A stretch of DNA of 64,000 bases from Valencia hispanica (taxonomy: Eukaryota > Chordata > Actinopteri > Cyprinodontiformes > Valenciidae), in NCBI GenBank assembly GCA_963556495.2, contig OY747723.1:16779501-16843500 (forward strand), read 5' to 3'. Below the pieces are notes generated by a model. That model worked only from the letters and a program-made list of their open reading frames with translations, was not told the DNA's origin and made no database searches. Position 1 is the first letter of the stretch; the number at the start of each line of letters is the position of its first letter. Below, in pieces: positions 27,061-40,140 of the stretch. The position numbers and the translations under genes were made by a program.

Positions 27061-27723
27061 ACAGACATTTTGATGACCATTTAGGGAGTTGTTGCAGATT
27101 GTTAAATGGGAGATCATATGTCTGCTTAAACAACCACTTGGTCGGGCAAACCATAATTGTCAATTTACAATCTAGCCCGGAGTGATTGGTTCAACCAGAT
27201 GCCTCTGGAGAATAGACTAAGGAGTTGCAGCTGTGAATCAACCATGCTCACCAGGCTCTGCTTCTTTAATCAAGCACTCTTAAAAGAAAAAGAAAGGAGG
27301 AAAAACAGAAAGAATCCTCATTCTTGCAGCTGTTTGACTTCATCAGACGAATCTAAGCAACAAATTTTCATGCCAATACGGGGACAAAGAGATAAAAATT
27401 TGAAACTTAGCTTCAATAGATAATCACTCTGTGTGCTCTTGGGTATTGTCAGGCTTTCCCCCAAACTCGGATCCTTCCACTTTTATCGGCGAATCCAAAC
27501 ACTATCACTAAGAATAGCCATATGATGTTTCCCATACCCACAGCCTCCAGACGCTCAACACAACGGATAGATGTTTTTATTTTTCTCCATTCCAGATCTA
27601 GCATAATGCATAACCAAATAAAAAGGTCAACAAACATACCTGAGACTCTATCTCTCATTGAAAGCAGTCATTGTTTTGCCCCACTGACATCATTACAAAA
27701 CATGTCTCTTTGGAAGCGCCATA
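27061..27723. other. No gene recognised; possible transposon remnant
   Basis: An 88-codon plus-strand frame (27157-27423) has no recognised domain. The minus-strand frame 27449-27658 has no recognised domain either. Confidence 0.35.
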
Positions 27724-27760
27724 TACGGTGGCCCAGAAGGGTTGACACAACACAACACGA
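27724..27760 (+). repeat. GGTGGCCCAGAAGGGT module, copy 2
   Basis: Second copy of the 24.0-kb module, beginning ACGGTGGCCCAGAAGGGTTG. Here it is followed by unrelated sequence rather than the CACAAC array. Confidence 0.8.
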
Positions 27761-29474
27761 CCCATTTCTGGGGACACAAAGTTTGCCAATTCCTGCCAAA
27801 GTATAGCTTATCGCTTCTTCACAATAAATTTGAGGAAACCTCAGCAGGTGTCATATTTATCTAAATTTACCATCTCAAAGAGCACAAATGAATAAATGGT
27901 ACTTATTAAACTATACTAATCTGTTTACAGCTTTGTTACAATCAGGAAATGATTAAATAAATATGAAAAGAAATTTTTTTTTTGCAATTATACAAGGCTT
28001 AGGTAAGCACAAGCGCCTCTGCAAAGCAGCTAACCGTGACAGCTTACACTTGTAATCCCAGTTTCTTGTTTGTGTTGATTTGTGAAGCCAAATCAAAGCT
28101 GCAGCAACCAAGCAATAAGGAAAAAGAACCAGTGAAACGTTAAGGTGCGAGAAGTACTGAAATACGGGGGTTCAATTTAGGTTAATGGGATTTAAATTCA
28201 GCTACCTGCAAACTAAATTAGTGGAGGCTAATTAGACCAACAAAAAGGTTTAATCTGAAACATGTATCATGTTTAAGAATGAAAACCCAAGGAGTACAAA
28301 AGCATTACTTTGCTGTGGACCAATATGCTATTATATTAGGAGCTCAACTTTAGTCTGTGTTTCTGTAGCAATTAGCTAATAGTTGAAAAAGCGAGAGACA
28401 AACCACCAAGAAAAGGGCTTTATTGAATCAAATTACCTGGGTGTGGCCTTATCTGTTGGCAAAAAATAAAATAAAAAATTACGGTTGAGAAACGGAGCAT
28501 TGGTTAATTGATCTAGACAGTTTGATCAGTCACCTCTGCCTTTTCACCAGTTGTGCCATTCATTTGAGAATTACCTTCATTAGAGACATCTCTCTTCAAA
28601 ATGTTTACACTTATAAAGCCTAAAAAAAACATGCATCACTCTTTTTTTTGAAACCTTACAATCTCAAGACCCTCTGAGACTGATTTTAGCCTCTTCCAGT
28701 TTCTCTTGAAGAAGTATAAGCGACATTCAAACTAGGTTTTTCTAGTCTTTTTACTAGAAGTGGTAATTTGCTATCCATATTAGGTGCAGGAGCAACATCT
28801 AACAATGTGCTTGGACGAGCATTTACTGTAAAATAGGATTTAATAAAATTTCTAACAAAGACGAAATGATTTGAATGAATGAGTGAAGGTTTTTTTCGGT
28901 ACAAACAAGCAACTAGTATCAGTTGACCTAGGTAACCGAAAAGAAGTAGGTTGAAGCAAAAGCTCACTGTACACCTACCCCTTTTTACATGCTAGTGAGG
29001 TGGTTGGATTTTTCCTTAATCCATTTTGCTGTTCACAAAGTATTTGGTGTTTATCTATGAATCTATTATCTATGAATGCCCTTTTCCAACATTTTAGAGA
29101 ATTGTGGTAATAAAGAAATATGTCTATAGTTTAAATAGATGTTAGATCTCAGTCACCAGATTTAAACAGTGGTATTACTTGAGCTATTTTCGCTTTTTGA
29201 AGGAAACCTTTTCATTGAAGACAAATTACAAATGAAAGTTTAGGGTTTCATAATACAGATTTTTTTTTTTTATCCAAACGTATCAAATGTATCACTATCA
29301 GTTCATATTTTGATATTTCCTTTACCTTTTTAATTTACAAACTGTCAAGTACTTCATTCTTTTTTTTAAAATAAACATTTAATCAGCAATTATAGTAACT
29401 ATGTGATCAATTCACTTGGACGAAATGTTTATGGATGAAACAGAATCAGATATGTATAGGGGAGGGGGACTGGT
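27761..29474. other. No gene recognised
   Basis: Unassigned AT-rich sequence. No repeat recognised. Confidence 0.4.
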
Positions 29475-29570
29475 GCCTATCTCCAGCATGGACAGGGAGA
29501 ACATGCAAACTCCACGCAGAAAGACCCCAGTCCGGGATCCGAACCCGGGCCTTCTTGCTGCAAGTTTGTC
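29475..29570 (+). repeat. Dispersed fish repeat fragment (ACATGCAAACTCCACGCAG family)
   Basis: CTATCTCCAGC joins directly to GACAGGGAGAACATGCAAAC and TCCACGCAGAAAGACCCC, then GGGATCCGAACCCGGGCC. The last part looks like a tRNA B box but is part of this common repeat, not a tRNA gene. The join between the two halves implies an internal deletion. Confidence 0.65.
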
Positions 29571-30864
29571 ATAGTTGTGGTGTTTAAGCCCCTAGCAGTT
29601 GCTTCTTTCTAGTTTACAAGTTACATAAAAATGTTTACTGTACATGGAACATCTACCATTATTTTTAAGGCCTCACAGCGGTTTATTCTTACATAGTCGG
29701 CTGTCGTGGGAGAAAAACAGCTTCTTCCTTTAAACAAAGATTAGGCTGCGGTCTTTTAGGCATTTTTATATTTTTTTATAGGTACGTTGGCCAGATTACA
29801 AGACAAACCGTGCACCCAGAATGGTGCCATGCTCATAATCTCCTTGCGCCCTCCTGTTTCTAATGGTATGTGGTATATAGTAATCAAACATTACCTTCCT
29901 CAGTCCCTCCTACACCATCTTGATGTCTGCTCCCACACGTTTAAATCACTTCACACTGTAGAGTAAAAGGAACGAGGTCAGAGGGTGTCCTGCTCAAATT
30001 GGCTGGTCACTGATGTCTGTTTACACACTCTGATGATCTCTACATGACGTATTTCCTAGATGCATTTACTAACACTTAACTAATCAAATAATTCACATTA
30101 CTTTGAAAGATTCCTGTCACATCGACCTACATTTAACCCTTGCGTGTCTACCCAATTAGTCACTGTCACCTACCTCTTCTTCTGGTTCAGAGGAGTCCCT
30201 GGGATTCTAGCACCTTAATTAAAATGGTAGAGTTGCATATCTATAAATAATCTGAGCACCGTTAATACAATTTTGTTTATACAATTACACAATGAACCTC
30301 TGAAAACCTTACCTCTTGACATCTGGCATGTTCTTGTATTTAAAATTAAAACGTTAGACATCTCAGTTTTGATAATAGTCTGGTAATGTACGATAACTGT
30401 TTGAGCTCTCCACTCCTGCTTTTGTTTTGTTTTTAATTCAGAGTTCTGCTTCATGATATTGATTGGTCATTTTTGCAAAGTCCAACTTGAATAACTAGAG
30501 CCTTAGGAAAGCCTGGGTTTACCTACCAAGTTGGTGATGTTTTTGGCAATTGATACTGTACCAAAAGCTAAAATATCTTATGGTAGGGTTGCTTACACCT
30601 GATGAAATAAAGATACCCTGGGTGTGTTGAATGATACTTGATGACCATCTTTTCATTGCAACCAGTTTAGTTTAAATGGCAGAAATAATCATCAAATGAT
30701 TCAAAAAATAGCATTTTGGTTTTATGTTTAACTAGCTTAGTCTTCTTTCAGATTTCCTTTTTGCAGCTGGCTTATTTATAGGGATGCAACAAGAACTTGA
30801 GCCTCCAGATCTCACAATATTAAAACGACACAAGACTTCTAATCAGTGGTGGTCAGAGGGCCCA
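29571..30864. other. No gene recognised
   Basis: Unassigned. Short open frames only. Confidence 0.4.
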
Positions 30865-31035
30865 GTGGCACCTGTGTCCGGCAGCCTTGCTTCCGTCAGT
30901 GTGCCCCAGGGCAGCTGTGGCTACAATGTAGCTTGCCACCATCAGCGTATGAATGTGTGCGTGAATGACTGAATGTAGTGTAAAGTGCTGTGTGGTTCTC
31001 TGACTGAAAAAGCGCTATACAAATGCAGGCTATTT
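30865..31035 (+). mobile_element. SINE or LINE 3' end (AAAGCGCTATACAAATGCAGG family)
   Basis: GTGCCCCAGGGCAGCTGTGG, CTACAATGTAGCTTGCCACC, a GAATGTGTGCGTGAATGACT stretch and AAAAGCGCTATACAAATGCA follow the order of a very common fish retroposon tail. The 3' end lacks a clear simple-repeat tail. Whether it is a SINE or a LINE tail cannot be settled here. Confidence 0.65.
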
Positions 31036-34000
31036 ACTGGGCCAAGATTTTTTCATTTAGACCTCTATCCTCTAACTTATTTCTCAGGGTTTTTTTTTGT
31101 GTGGTTACAAATATTTTTTTTAAATCTTGCTCATTCTTGTGAAGCCAATATCATGTATTGTCTCATATTGTGGATCCTTGATATATCATTGTAACCCTAC
31201 TTTGTGTGCTCTACATTTTGAGAGTACATTCTCTGCTGAAAAACCTCCTAGGTTTACTTAGCTCCTAGTTGATGTAATATTATCTTGATTGTTCTTTTCT
31301 TTCTGGCTTTCATGCCTCTGCAGCACCTTTGGCTGGTTAGAATCTTTGTTTCCTTTAAATATTTTTCTGCTGTGTTCTGTCTTAGTGGTTGAAGGCAGCT
31401 ACCTTCTAGCAAAAGGACAATGGGACAAGAAGTTCACACTCTTGATTTGTTTTTAGGCATTAAGAAATTGAAGGATGAGAAAATGATAAATGTACCCAGA
31501 GTTTTACCACCAATTTCATAGCCTGACTCAGGATTTTAATATTGCCAGTCTCATGCGGACAGGATTATACAATAGTCACAAGAGGTTATGTATGTTCTGC
31601 ATAACCACATAACATTTGTTTGACCCATCATTTAATTGATTTCTGTTGCTTTGGGGAAGACCTCACTGTCATTCATCCATATGTTTCCCCACTCCTCGAT
31701 GCCATGAAATGGCAGGTTTTGAAATTTAGTTGCATTTATTTGTGACATGTTATTGCGTGAGGCAAAGACACAGTAGATCCACGTCAAGTCTAATTAAATC
31801 TGAGCGCATCAAATCAGACCACTCTGACAATATGACTTATCAGTTCTCCTATTTTTGGGTCCTAATATGTGAAGATTCAGAGAATGTATTTGGTTACAAC
31901 AGACTGTTTTTAAATCCAGATTTTCACACAACATATTTTTACCTCAAGCTTTCTCTTGGATTAGGTTCGAGGGATACTGCACACTTTGGAAATGTAATTT
32001 GGATGCTGCTTGCTTACTGGTATGTTTGCCATTGTCTTGTAAAACACCCTTTTTCTTTTTGGTGTAAGGTAACATAAGGTCTTCAAGGATTTTTGATGAA
32101 CGTATAGTATGAGAAACATCCCTATAGTATGGTGCCTAAAACACCAAACTTCACAGAGGAGTGCTGTTGCAATTCAGTGTTTTAGGGTCATCTGGTAAAC
32201 AGTTGCATTTTTTTATGTAATGGCCATAGGCAGTCTTGTCTGTGAAATGTTCATGTTTTTCTTTAGCCCAGTTATTGTCTCCTTTTGCAAATTGTAACCT
32301 CATCCATATCCATTTTTTTTTTTTACTATTTGACTTAATGGGGGCTTATTTTGCCGATAGCATTGGCTTCAGATAGACTTCTACTACTTATTGCAGTACT
32401 CACAGGCAGCTGTAGTTCAATGACCCCCCCCTGGAGCTGATTGTCGGCTATGTCTTGGCTATATTTTTTGTTTTTGTTTTTTTGTTTTAAGACTTTAATT
32501 TTCTTCATTTCACTAGTTTTAGTTTCAGTTTTTAACCATTTGAGATCATTTTAGCTGAGCACCCCTTTTTTTTCTGCACTTTTTCATCTTTCCCCCTAGT
32601 CCAATCAACTCTTTTATGAAAGTGTGTTGTTGAACTGAACAATGTCCGTAACATCTTATTTTACACCCATTATAAGAGAAACCAGCACATCCAACTTTTA
32701 TTGCCTTGATTTATAACTAAGAGTCCCTTGTTTGACTCCTATTTTTAATCAAAAAAATGACCTCACTGATTAGACACCACACCACACTATTTATAACACC
32801 AGCTAGTAAATGCATGAATTTCTGGAAAGTTTTCCAATAATGAATTACATTGTAAAAGGGACCAGGAGAGACTGGAATACCCAGATTTACTTAAAGACTT
32901 TTAGCGATCATTTTCCACAAGGGGAGAATAAAAACCATTAATGAAAAGGATTTCCAGGTACCAATGTTTTCTGCAGAGTTCCTGCATCAACTGCTACTTC
33001 TGCCTAAAGTCATAGACACTCAGGCTTGTTACAAGTAGAATATGGCATTTACTAATATTAATATTGATGCACATGCTCCAATCCAATCAGAATTAAATAC
33101 TGAATATTTTAAAAAGTATTATTGACAGATTTAGAAATTAGGTTCTAAAGATGATCACTGTCAGTTTTCTTTAACTATCCACGGCTATCTCCATCAGGCC
33201 TTGGGGGTCATCAGAGTCACACTTTTACTCAAGCTTACGAGCTTGAACCCTTCCTGCTCAAAAGCTATTTAAATGCGCCAGAATCTGTTGAAATCTGTCA
33301 AATGTTGTTCTAAAGCCAGCTGACTAGCTTAATTCTTGCGTCACTTGTAATTACATCCACACAAATACTAACACAAGCAAACTTGGTGGATTTCCTAAAA
33401 TGGCTGCCTTGTAAAAACCACCCTTAATTGGCCTGTTATACTTTTACTGTCTGTACATTTGATTATACATCACTGGATAGTATATTTGGTGGGAAAATGG
33501 TGGTATTGGATTAACTTTTCTTTTTTTTAGAGTGCATTTTGTAGAAGGTGCCACATGTTTTGTGTCAGCAGTAGTTTTAAAACCTTAAAAGTGTCTCAAG
33601 TCCCTAATGACATGGCAGAGACAGTGGTACCATTAATCCAAGTTAAATGGTGCTTTAGCAGTTAAACTTCCTTATTTGAAAAGGGCTTTTAGAATACCTT
33701 TACACCACAAACACGAGAGCAAGAAGGTGAGACAGCATCTCCCTTACACTTTAAGAAGGATTTGCTTTTTCCAGCACAGGCTCATGTTCAAAGAGACGAA
33801 GATGTTTTAGACTCCAACGCAGTCCCCAGAGTGGAACTGCAGTTTCCTTCCTACTTGCTGTGATTTTGTTATTATCCTGTATTCTCAGTCCATTTTAAAG
33901 TGCAAGGCTATTTCTACATTTCCTTTTTCTTTGATTTTCTTTCATCCCTCTTACAACAATATCAAAAGCAAAAAAAAAAAAGAAAGTTGAATGTTTTTAA

Positions 34001-36674
34001 TTAAAGTTAAAAGTTTTTAATTTAAACGTTTTTCTTGATCTTTAAATTGCTCTGAGCTTCATCTATTTTGAGGCAGAACGGTCAGGGTAGGTATTTTCTC
34101 CCCTTGTATTTGGTACTAAGCTACTATTCTGTAAATGACTGCCATTGCGTCATAGTGCTTGATTCATACCAGATATCGGGGCCAGAGAAGCAAATTTGAT
34201 TTTCTTATGTCTTGTCCTACTTAACGTTTGGCCATAAATAAAACTTTGATCATGATCATTTAGGAACTAAACATTGCAATTAGTAAATCCTTCCTTTTTT
34301 TACACAAACACCTAATCAGCGTAATATTTCATAGAGGTAATGTACTAGCAAATTTCAAACCCACTCTCCCAACTCTATTTAGTTTTTAATTGTGGTTTTT
34401 ATTTTTTAAATTTTTGGATATTGTATTAATTATGTGTTTGTGTATTGTGGTGTTTTATTGGACTTTGGGTGGAAATTAGCGATTCGCTAAATCAGCTGTA
34501 TTTACACGATATAGTATGTCCATTACATTTTTCGCATTCAAATACGTTCAGTTCAATGCAATCTGAGAACTAAGAACTAATCTGTGGAGTCACCTAAGGA
34601 GGGGTGTGGACAACAAAGTCCACACAATTACATAGATTCGGAGACCTGAATGCCAGGTTTGCAAATATTGCCAAGTCTAAATGTTGGATGCAGCCATACT
34701 CCAACCAAAGAAGACAGAATGCTGAAATTCAATCAAAAGGTTGCATAGCTATAAAAAAGGGCATGTTTACTTATGTAAGCTGGTTGTAGCAGTTTTATCA
34801 TCTTAATTTTAGTGGATTGTTATTGTCTGTTGCCACCTGAAAATTTAATGTAAATGTATTTGTTGGTTTAGATTCTCAGCCATTATGGAGTTTGTGATTG
34901 GTCAGTCTGTGATAATTGTCTAGGGCTGTTACATTAAAATACCGATTGCTTTAAAGTTATACGATGACCCCGATATAGGCTGAGCTGAAAACTATCTAGA
35001 CATATTTTTAATTTATTGCCATAATAGTCACGTCGAGAACAGACACCTTCAACAAAAAAGCTAATCAGAAATAGGAAGAACTTCATATAACATACAATAT
35101 AGGTATCCACCTGTTGCCCCTGAACAACCTCTAAAGACTGAACTACCTGCCCACTTATAGAATTAGTGACTGCAAAGGTTCTATTAGACCAAACAACATC
35201 AACTATCCTGCAGTCAGTCGCTTTGGAAACCACTCACATCCCATCTCCATTAGGTCCGAGGACATCGAGCAAATTAGTCTTCATGCAGGGGTAATGTTGA
35301 CTGGAGGTTATGCCAGTAAGAGCTTTTTTCTATCAATTTATTAAGAATATTGCAAGCATTGGGTCTAGATGAAAAATATAATCTGACTGTTTTGTTATAA
35401 ATGACATGCTTTCAAAGTGTGTCTTCTAGTAAATGATTGTTTAAGTGGAATCAGTAAAGACCAGACACACTTTTCATAATGTAAAACATCTATTTCTAGA
35501 CAATCAGGTTTCTGACCTTGATGCTTAGCCACATGTCCCGCTGACTGACTATAGCCATCTTTATTGTCATATTTGTTTGTTTTTAATTCACTTGACGCAT
35601 ATTAATTTGTCCAAATAGTTTGAAAGTTTGGAAAATTACAAAAACAATTTTTACTTTAAAAAATGTAAACTAGTAATCAGTCATTTCTTTTTCCTCCCTG
35701 TGCGACGCTGTGTTTTACATTTAGTGTTTATAAACTGAAACAGTATGGCTTTAAGGGCTCACAATTTTATAACATTATCTGGGGACCTTGCATAAAATTT
35801 AATCTAATGGAGTTCAATTTGCTTATAGCTAAGCGCATAAATCTGTGCTTTATTAAAATAGTTAAAACTGATGACTAACGGATATGTAATATTTGTGCAA
35901 AGCCCAAAAGGTGAGAAAAGTAGCAGCTGCAGTTTTTTTGCTTTGTATAAAATGCCTTCCTCAAACACATTGAGTTACTTTCATTGAAGATAACATTTAT
36001 CTTTGATTAACAGTCCATCTGGATAAGGGTCAATCAGAGCAAGCATGTGTAGATACGGAGAAACGGAGCCTCTCGCTGCTTCGACGTGACAAATTTCCTC
36101 ACTAGGGCGCTCCCTGCAGGGGAGACATCAAAGGAAGACAATGTGCTAATGTGGAACTGAAAACACTTCATGATGCTGCAGTTGGTGGGCTGAGAGTCAA
36201 GATAAGGGCAGTGAGAGTGCACACAGGCATTAGGAAAGGAGAGCATCCCACAGCAATCTGAGAATGAAGGAAATTTCTCTTAATAGCATATGGAATATTT
36301 TTTTGTAAAGAACACAGAAAAAAACATAGAAGGATTGATCAAAAAAAGGTTTGACTTCTAACATATCTTTTCCTTCCAACATATTTGCACAGGTTATCAT
36401 GATCCCTTTAAATACAGCCCAACTCTGGATGACAGGGCTATGGATTTACTTGCTTAATAGGAGGCATAATTAATCAACAGATAGAAAATTCACCATTTTG
36501 TGCCAATAAAATGACAGTGTGCACGAATGGACTTGATGTGATTACAACATACTGCAATTAAAAATACAGTTTATTTCAAAAGCTGCAGGCATGGATGATA
36601 GGAGGGGTCGCTCTTGGCAACTCCCTCATTCTGCTGCTTTACTGGATTGGGCCCACTCAATTCACTCCCTAGAG
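31036..36674. other. No gene recognised; longest repeat-poor stretch
   Basis: About 5.6 kb with no recognised repeat or gene. The longest open frames are 115 codons (31730-32077) and 99 codons (34934-35233, minus) and neither shows a domain. If conserved non-coding elements exist in the window, this is a likely place for them. Confidence 0.45.
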
Positions 36675-36801
36675 GAAATTAAATGTTGTAACTCATTTTA
36701 TTCAAGGTTCTTCAAAGAGCTCCTGATGGCTTTGGGTAGGAATGATCCCCTGTAGCGGTCTGTTTTGCAGCACATCTATAGAAGCCTCTGACTAAAGACA
36801 C

Positions 36802-36805
<4 letters not shown>
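36675..36805 (-). mobile_element. Rex1-like LINE 3' scrap
   Basis: GCTCCTGATGGCTTTGGGTA, TCCCCTGTAGCGGTCTGTTT and GAAGCCTCTGACTAAAGACA correspond, antisense, to the last coding bases of Rex1, and match the order at 15.36-15.44 kb. It is cut off by a (TA)n tract. Confidence 0.65.

Positions 36806-36806
<1 letters not shown>

Positions 36807-36842
<36 letters not shown>
36807..36842. repeat. (TA)n microsatellite
   Basis: About 36 bp of alternating TA directly next to the Rex1 scrap. Confidence 0.95.
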
Positions 36843-36845
<3 letters not shown>

Positions 36846-36950
36846 TATTTTCACTGAGTAACTTATCATAAACATTAGTATGGACAGGCTGGCGATAGCA
36901 CTGGAGAGGCTACCGACTCACAGGCCAAAGCGAGCCACTTTATTAGACCT

Positions 36951-37673
36951 ATATTTTCTTCTTCTTCCGACTTAATGGCAGTTGGCAAACAACTTGAAGT
37001 GCATTACTGCCACCCTCTGGACTGAAGTGTGGACCGTAATAGTTCTAATGTCTTTATTCTTAAGTAAATATGTGATTCTTAAATCAAAATATCATCTTGT
37101 AAATTATATCCTACATACTCTAGTAAATTCAAATTAATCCTTAACTAAACACTGTTTCTGTTGCTCAGATCTGAGTATTTACCTCTTCTGCCTATATTTA
37201 TCATGATCTAACATGTTCAAATATTTCCTCTTTTCCCCAAATAAATCCCAATTCCATGTGTCATGCCTATTCAAATCTAGTCTCTGTGTTGCCCTGCGAC
37301 GGATTGGCGACCTGTTCACTTCTTTGGAAACGTCAACATCACCACCAGTTGGACTTTGCTATTGTTCAACCTAATTTTAAAGAGTGAAGCAAGAGGAAAC
37401 ATTTGAACATTTAATGTTAGTGACAAATACTTGCAGGAAAGGAAAATACTCAAATCTGAGCAACAGAAATAGTGTTCAGTTAAGGATTAAGGGGATTTTA
37501 CAAGAGCATGGGGGATATAATTCACAAGATATTTAGATTTTTAAAAGTCAGAGGGATTTACTTAAAAATAAAGGCATTAATACTATCGGGGTCCTCACTT
37601 CAGTCCAGAAGGTGGTGGTAATGCACCTCAAGTTGTTTGACAACTGCCATAAAGTCTGATGAAGAGAAAAATA
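36951..37673. mobile_element. Foldback element with arms of about 283 bp
   Basis: The left arm, 36951-37233, and the right arm, 37389-37673, are reverse complements over their whole length, with roughly 80% identity by eye. Examples are TTTCTGTTGCTCAGAT in the left arm against ATCTGAGCAACAGAAA-like sequence in the right, and GGCAGTTGGCAAACAACTTG against the complement of CAAGTTGTTTGACAACTGCC. The outer tips carry TTCTTCTTC and GAAGAG tracts and the GTGCATTACTGCCACC / GGTGGTGGTAATGCACC motif. The 155-bp loop contains a dispersed-repeat scrap (GTTGCCCTGCGACGGATTGG). No reading frame crosses it. Class unknown. Confidence 0.8.
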
Positions 37674-37834
37674 CACGCCTAACAAAGCAAGTGATGAGCC
37701 TAGGCATATGATTCTCTCCAATGCTGCCGCCTCCTTCTCAGTTGCCAGCACCGGCTTGTCAGTTACAGATGCGGCTTATCAATAATGAGATCAATTTCTG
37801 GCTTCAGAATGGATATAGCCTCATGCTATAGTAG

Positions 37835-38326
37835 TAGTCTTTATTTTGGCTCTAACACACCACCATACTGGAGTGGCCAAGCCAGGCTTCAGACCTCAAT
37901 CCAATAGAGAATCTGTGGAGGGAGTTGAAAGTCCGTGTTGCCCAGTGACAGCCCCAAAACATCCCAGCTCTGGAGAAGATCTGCATGGAAGAATGGGCCA
38001 AAATACCAGTTACAGTGTGTGCAAACCTGGTGAAGACCTACAGGAAATGTTTGTCCTCTGTCATTGCCAACCAAGGTTAAATTACTAAGTATTAAGGTGA
38101 ACTTTTGTTATTTACCAAATACTTATTTTCTCCACTATTATATCAATAAATTATTTAAAAACCCTACCATGATTTTTTGGATTTTTAAAAATTTTATTTA
38201 CATGCTGTAGTTGAAGTGTACCAATAATAAACATTACAGACCTCATCTTTTTAAGAGGGTCAACTTGCACAATTGGTGGCTGCCAAATACTTTTTGCCCC
38301 TCTCTAAATGGCTTTTATCCTAGTAG
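37835..38326 (+). mobile_element. Tc1-like transposon 3' end
   Basis: It begins inside the transposase at CTTCAGACCTCAATCCAATA (encoding the [12 protein letters not shown] motif) and runs through AGAAGATCTGCATGGAAGAATG (EEWA-type motif) to the stop. The 3' flank ends at TTGCACAATTGGTGGCTGCC then CAAATACTTTTTGCCCC, the terminal repeat of this subfamily. Everything upstream is missing. Confidence 0.8.
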
Positions 38327-39856
38327 TACATGTTTGTAACTTCTTTTCAATAAATCAGTTATTTAAAAAGAACAAACTGATGTGTATTAATTCAAACTTA
38401 CAGCCACAAAATAAAACTTTTAATCTGTAGCTTGCTAAAGGTAAAATTACGAGTTGCAGCTCAATCCTTTAAATGTGTTATTGGTGTTGGTGATCAAAGG
38501 CTCAGAGTGAAAGCTTGGAAAATTGATTGGTAAGCAGTTTCTCATCAGTGAAAACCCTGCTAAAGACTGAAACAAGCCAAATCTGAAGCACAGAGAGGCA
38601 CCCATTACTAATTACTTCCATTGTTCTCAGAGATGGGTATACCGGTAACAGTCTTTGGGTTTTGGCATTTGTGAAGAAATGAAAGAACAGAAGCGCAATG
38701 ATTACAGTGAAAATGCTTGGTTTACACCTTCTATATTCATATAGACATAACACATTGGACTTTAAAACACTGATAAAAGTTGAACAATAAAACACTTTTT
38801 TGCTAGCATAGCTTTCTTCAATACTAACAACAATGCAATGGATTGCCTGGGTGTAGAAATTATCTTCAGAGAACTGCTCTGACTTGGAGGATAAAGGTTT
38901 AAAACTATTTGAAAAGATCAACAAAGATGTCTACCTTTTAAAAAAGCAAGTGCACTCAGAACCTTAAGTAAGAGAGAAAAAGAAGCTTTAGTAACTAGAA
39001 GGAATGGTTTGGTCTGGATGTTATTTGGCACATAAACAGACCAGTGAGTGTGTAAATGATTGGATTTGCCCACTTTAAAAAGGTACCAGAAGACTGTTTG
39101 AACGCTCACTACGAGTGGAGCTTGCATGTTATCGGAACCTTTTGTCAGTCAAAACAAAGTAAAGGTCACCAGATACAGATGATACGTTAGAAATTATTAC
39201 CAGCACATGACAATGGATAAGGCTTAAATTTTGGGATTACACAAAGCTTTTTGATCGCATTGTCTGATTACACATGTGGGGCGTACAGATGTCACAGTGG
39301 CCTAATATTGGCTCAACCAAGATGGACCACATTTAGAGAGGATCCTAAAATTGAGTGGTGAAAAAGCACCAAATAAAAAAAGAACTTCAGAGTTGTGCCT
39401 CAAACAAGTTTTCTATTGTTTTTTTTAATGCAAGTGCAGTCAGTAAGGATTTACTTTCCTCTGCTTGCTCCCGTATGGAAGCTACTCTAAACACCTTGAT
39501 TGGAACTACAATGCACTCTGATTTCCGGCACTTTAATTGGCTATGGGATGACAGAAAGAGGGGCTCACCCAAGCCGCGATTCATGCAAGAAACACCTCCA
39601 AGTGGGGTCAAAACCCATGTCAGGTTTGATGCATTTAGAACAACCTTCTTGTATCCAGGCAGAAAAAGATAAAGAGGTAACAGTTGACCATCAGTGTACT
39701 TAAACTGTCTCGACTGTTACCCATTTGATCTGATGCTGGAGTATTGTACTATGACCTTAGAAAGCACTTATTTTGATCATATTTGCCATTCTTACCATCC
39801 TGCGTTTTTGTTTTTTGTTTACTGTGTAATTAGCCTTCAGGTCTTCCATCTCTAGT
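38327..39856. other. No gene recognised
   Basis: A 140-codon minus-strand frame (38502-38924) has no recognisable domain or codon pattern. No repeats recognised. Confidence 0.4.
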
Positions 39857-40140
39857 CTACTAATCATCCCTAGAATTAGAACCAAACATGGAGAAGCAGC
39901 TTTCAGTTTATATGCTCATCTTATCTGGAATACATTTTTAGACCACTGCAAAGCTGCTAAAACACGAAGTTCCATTAAATCAAAGCTAAAATCTCATCTG
40001 TTTAGCGCTGCCTTTGAGTAAGTGATAAATATATTATGTAGCTCTAATGCTGTTTTATGCTTTTATTGCTGCTTTATTTTATCCCCTAATGTAAAGCAAC
40101 TTCAATTGCCTTGTTGAAAGTGTGTGATACAAATAGTTGG
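39857..40140 (+). mobile_element. L2/Maui LINE 3' end
   Basis: It reads as the L2 protein C-terminus (AAFSLYAHLIWN-like, then SKLKSHLFSAAFE-like) followed by the stop and the typical 3' UTR: TTTTATTGCTGCTTTATTTT and AATTGCCTTGTTGAAAGTGTG. It is the sense counterpart of the tail at 44.5 kb and is 5'-truncated. Confidence 0.8.

Noticed and set aside
29527..29550. tRNA-like B box (GGGATCCGAACCCGGG)
   Set aside because: It is part of a common dispersed fish repeat. No A box or cloverleaf fits around it.
38502..38924. 140-codon minus-strand frame as a possible exon
   Set aside because: No domain, no splice context and no codon pattern that I can recognise. Chance frames of this size are expected in 64 kb.
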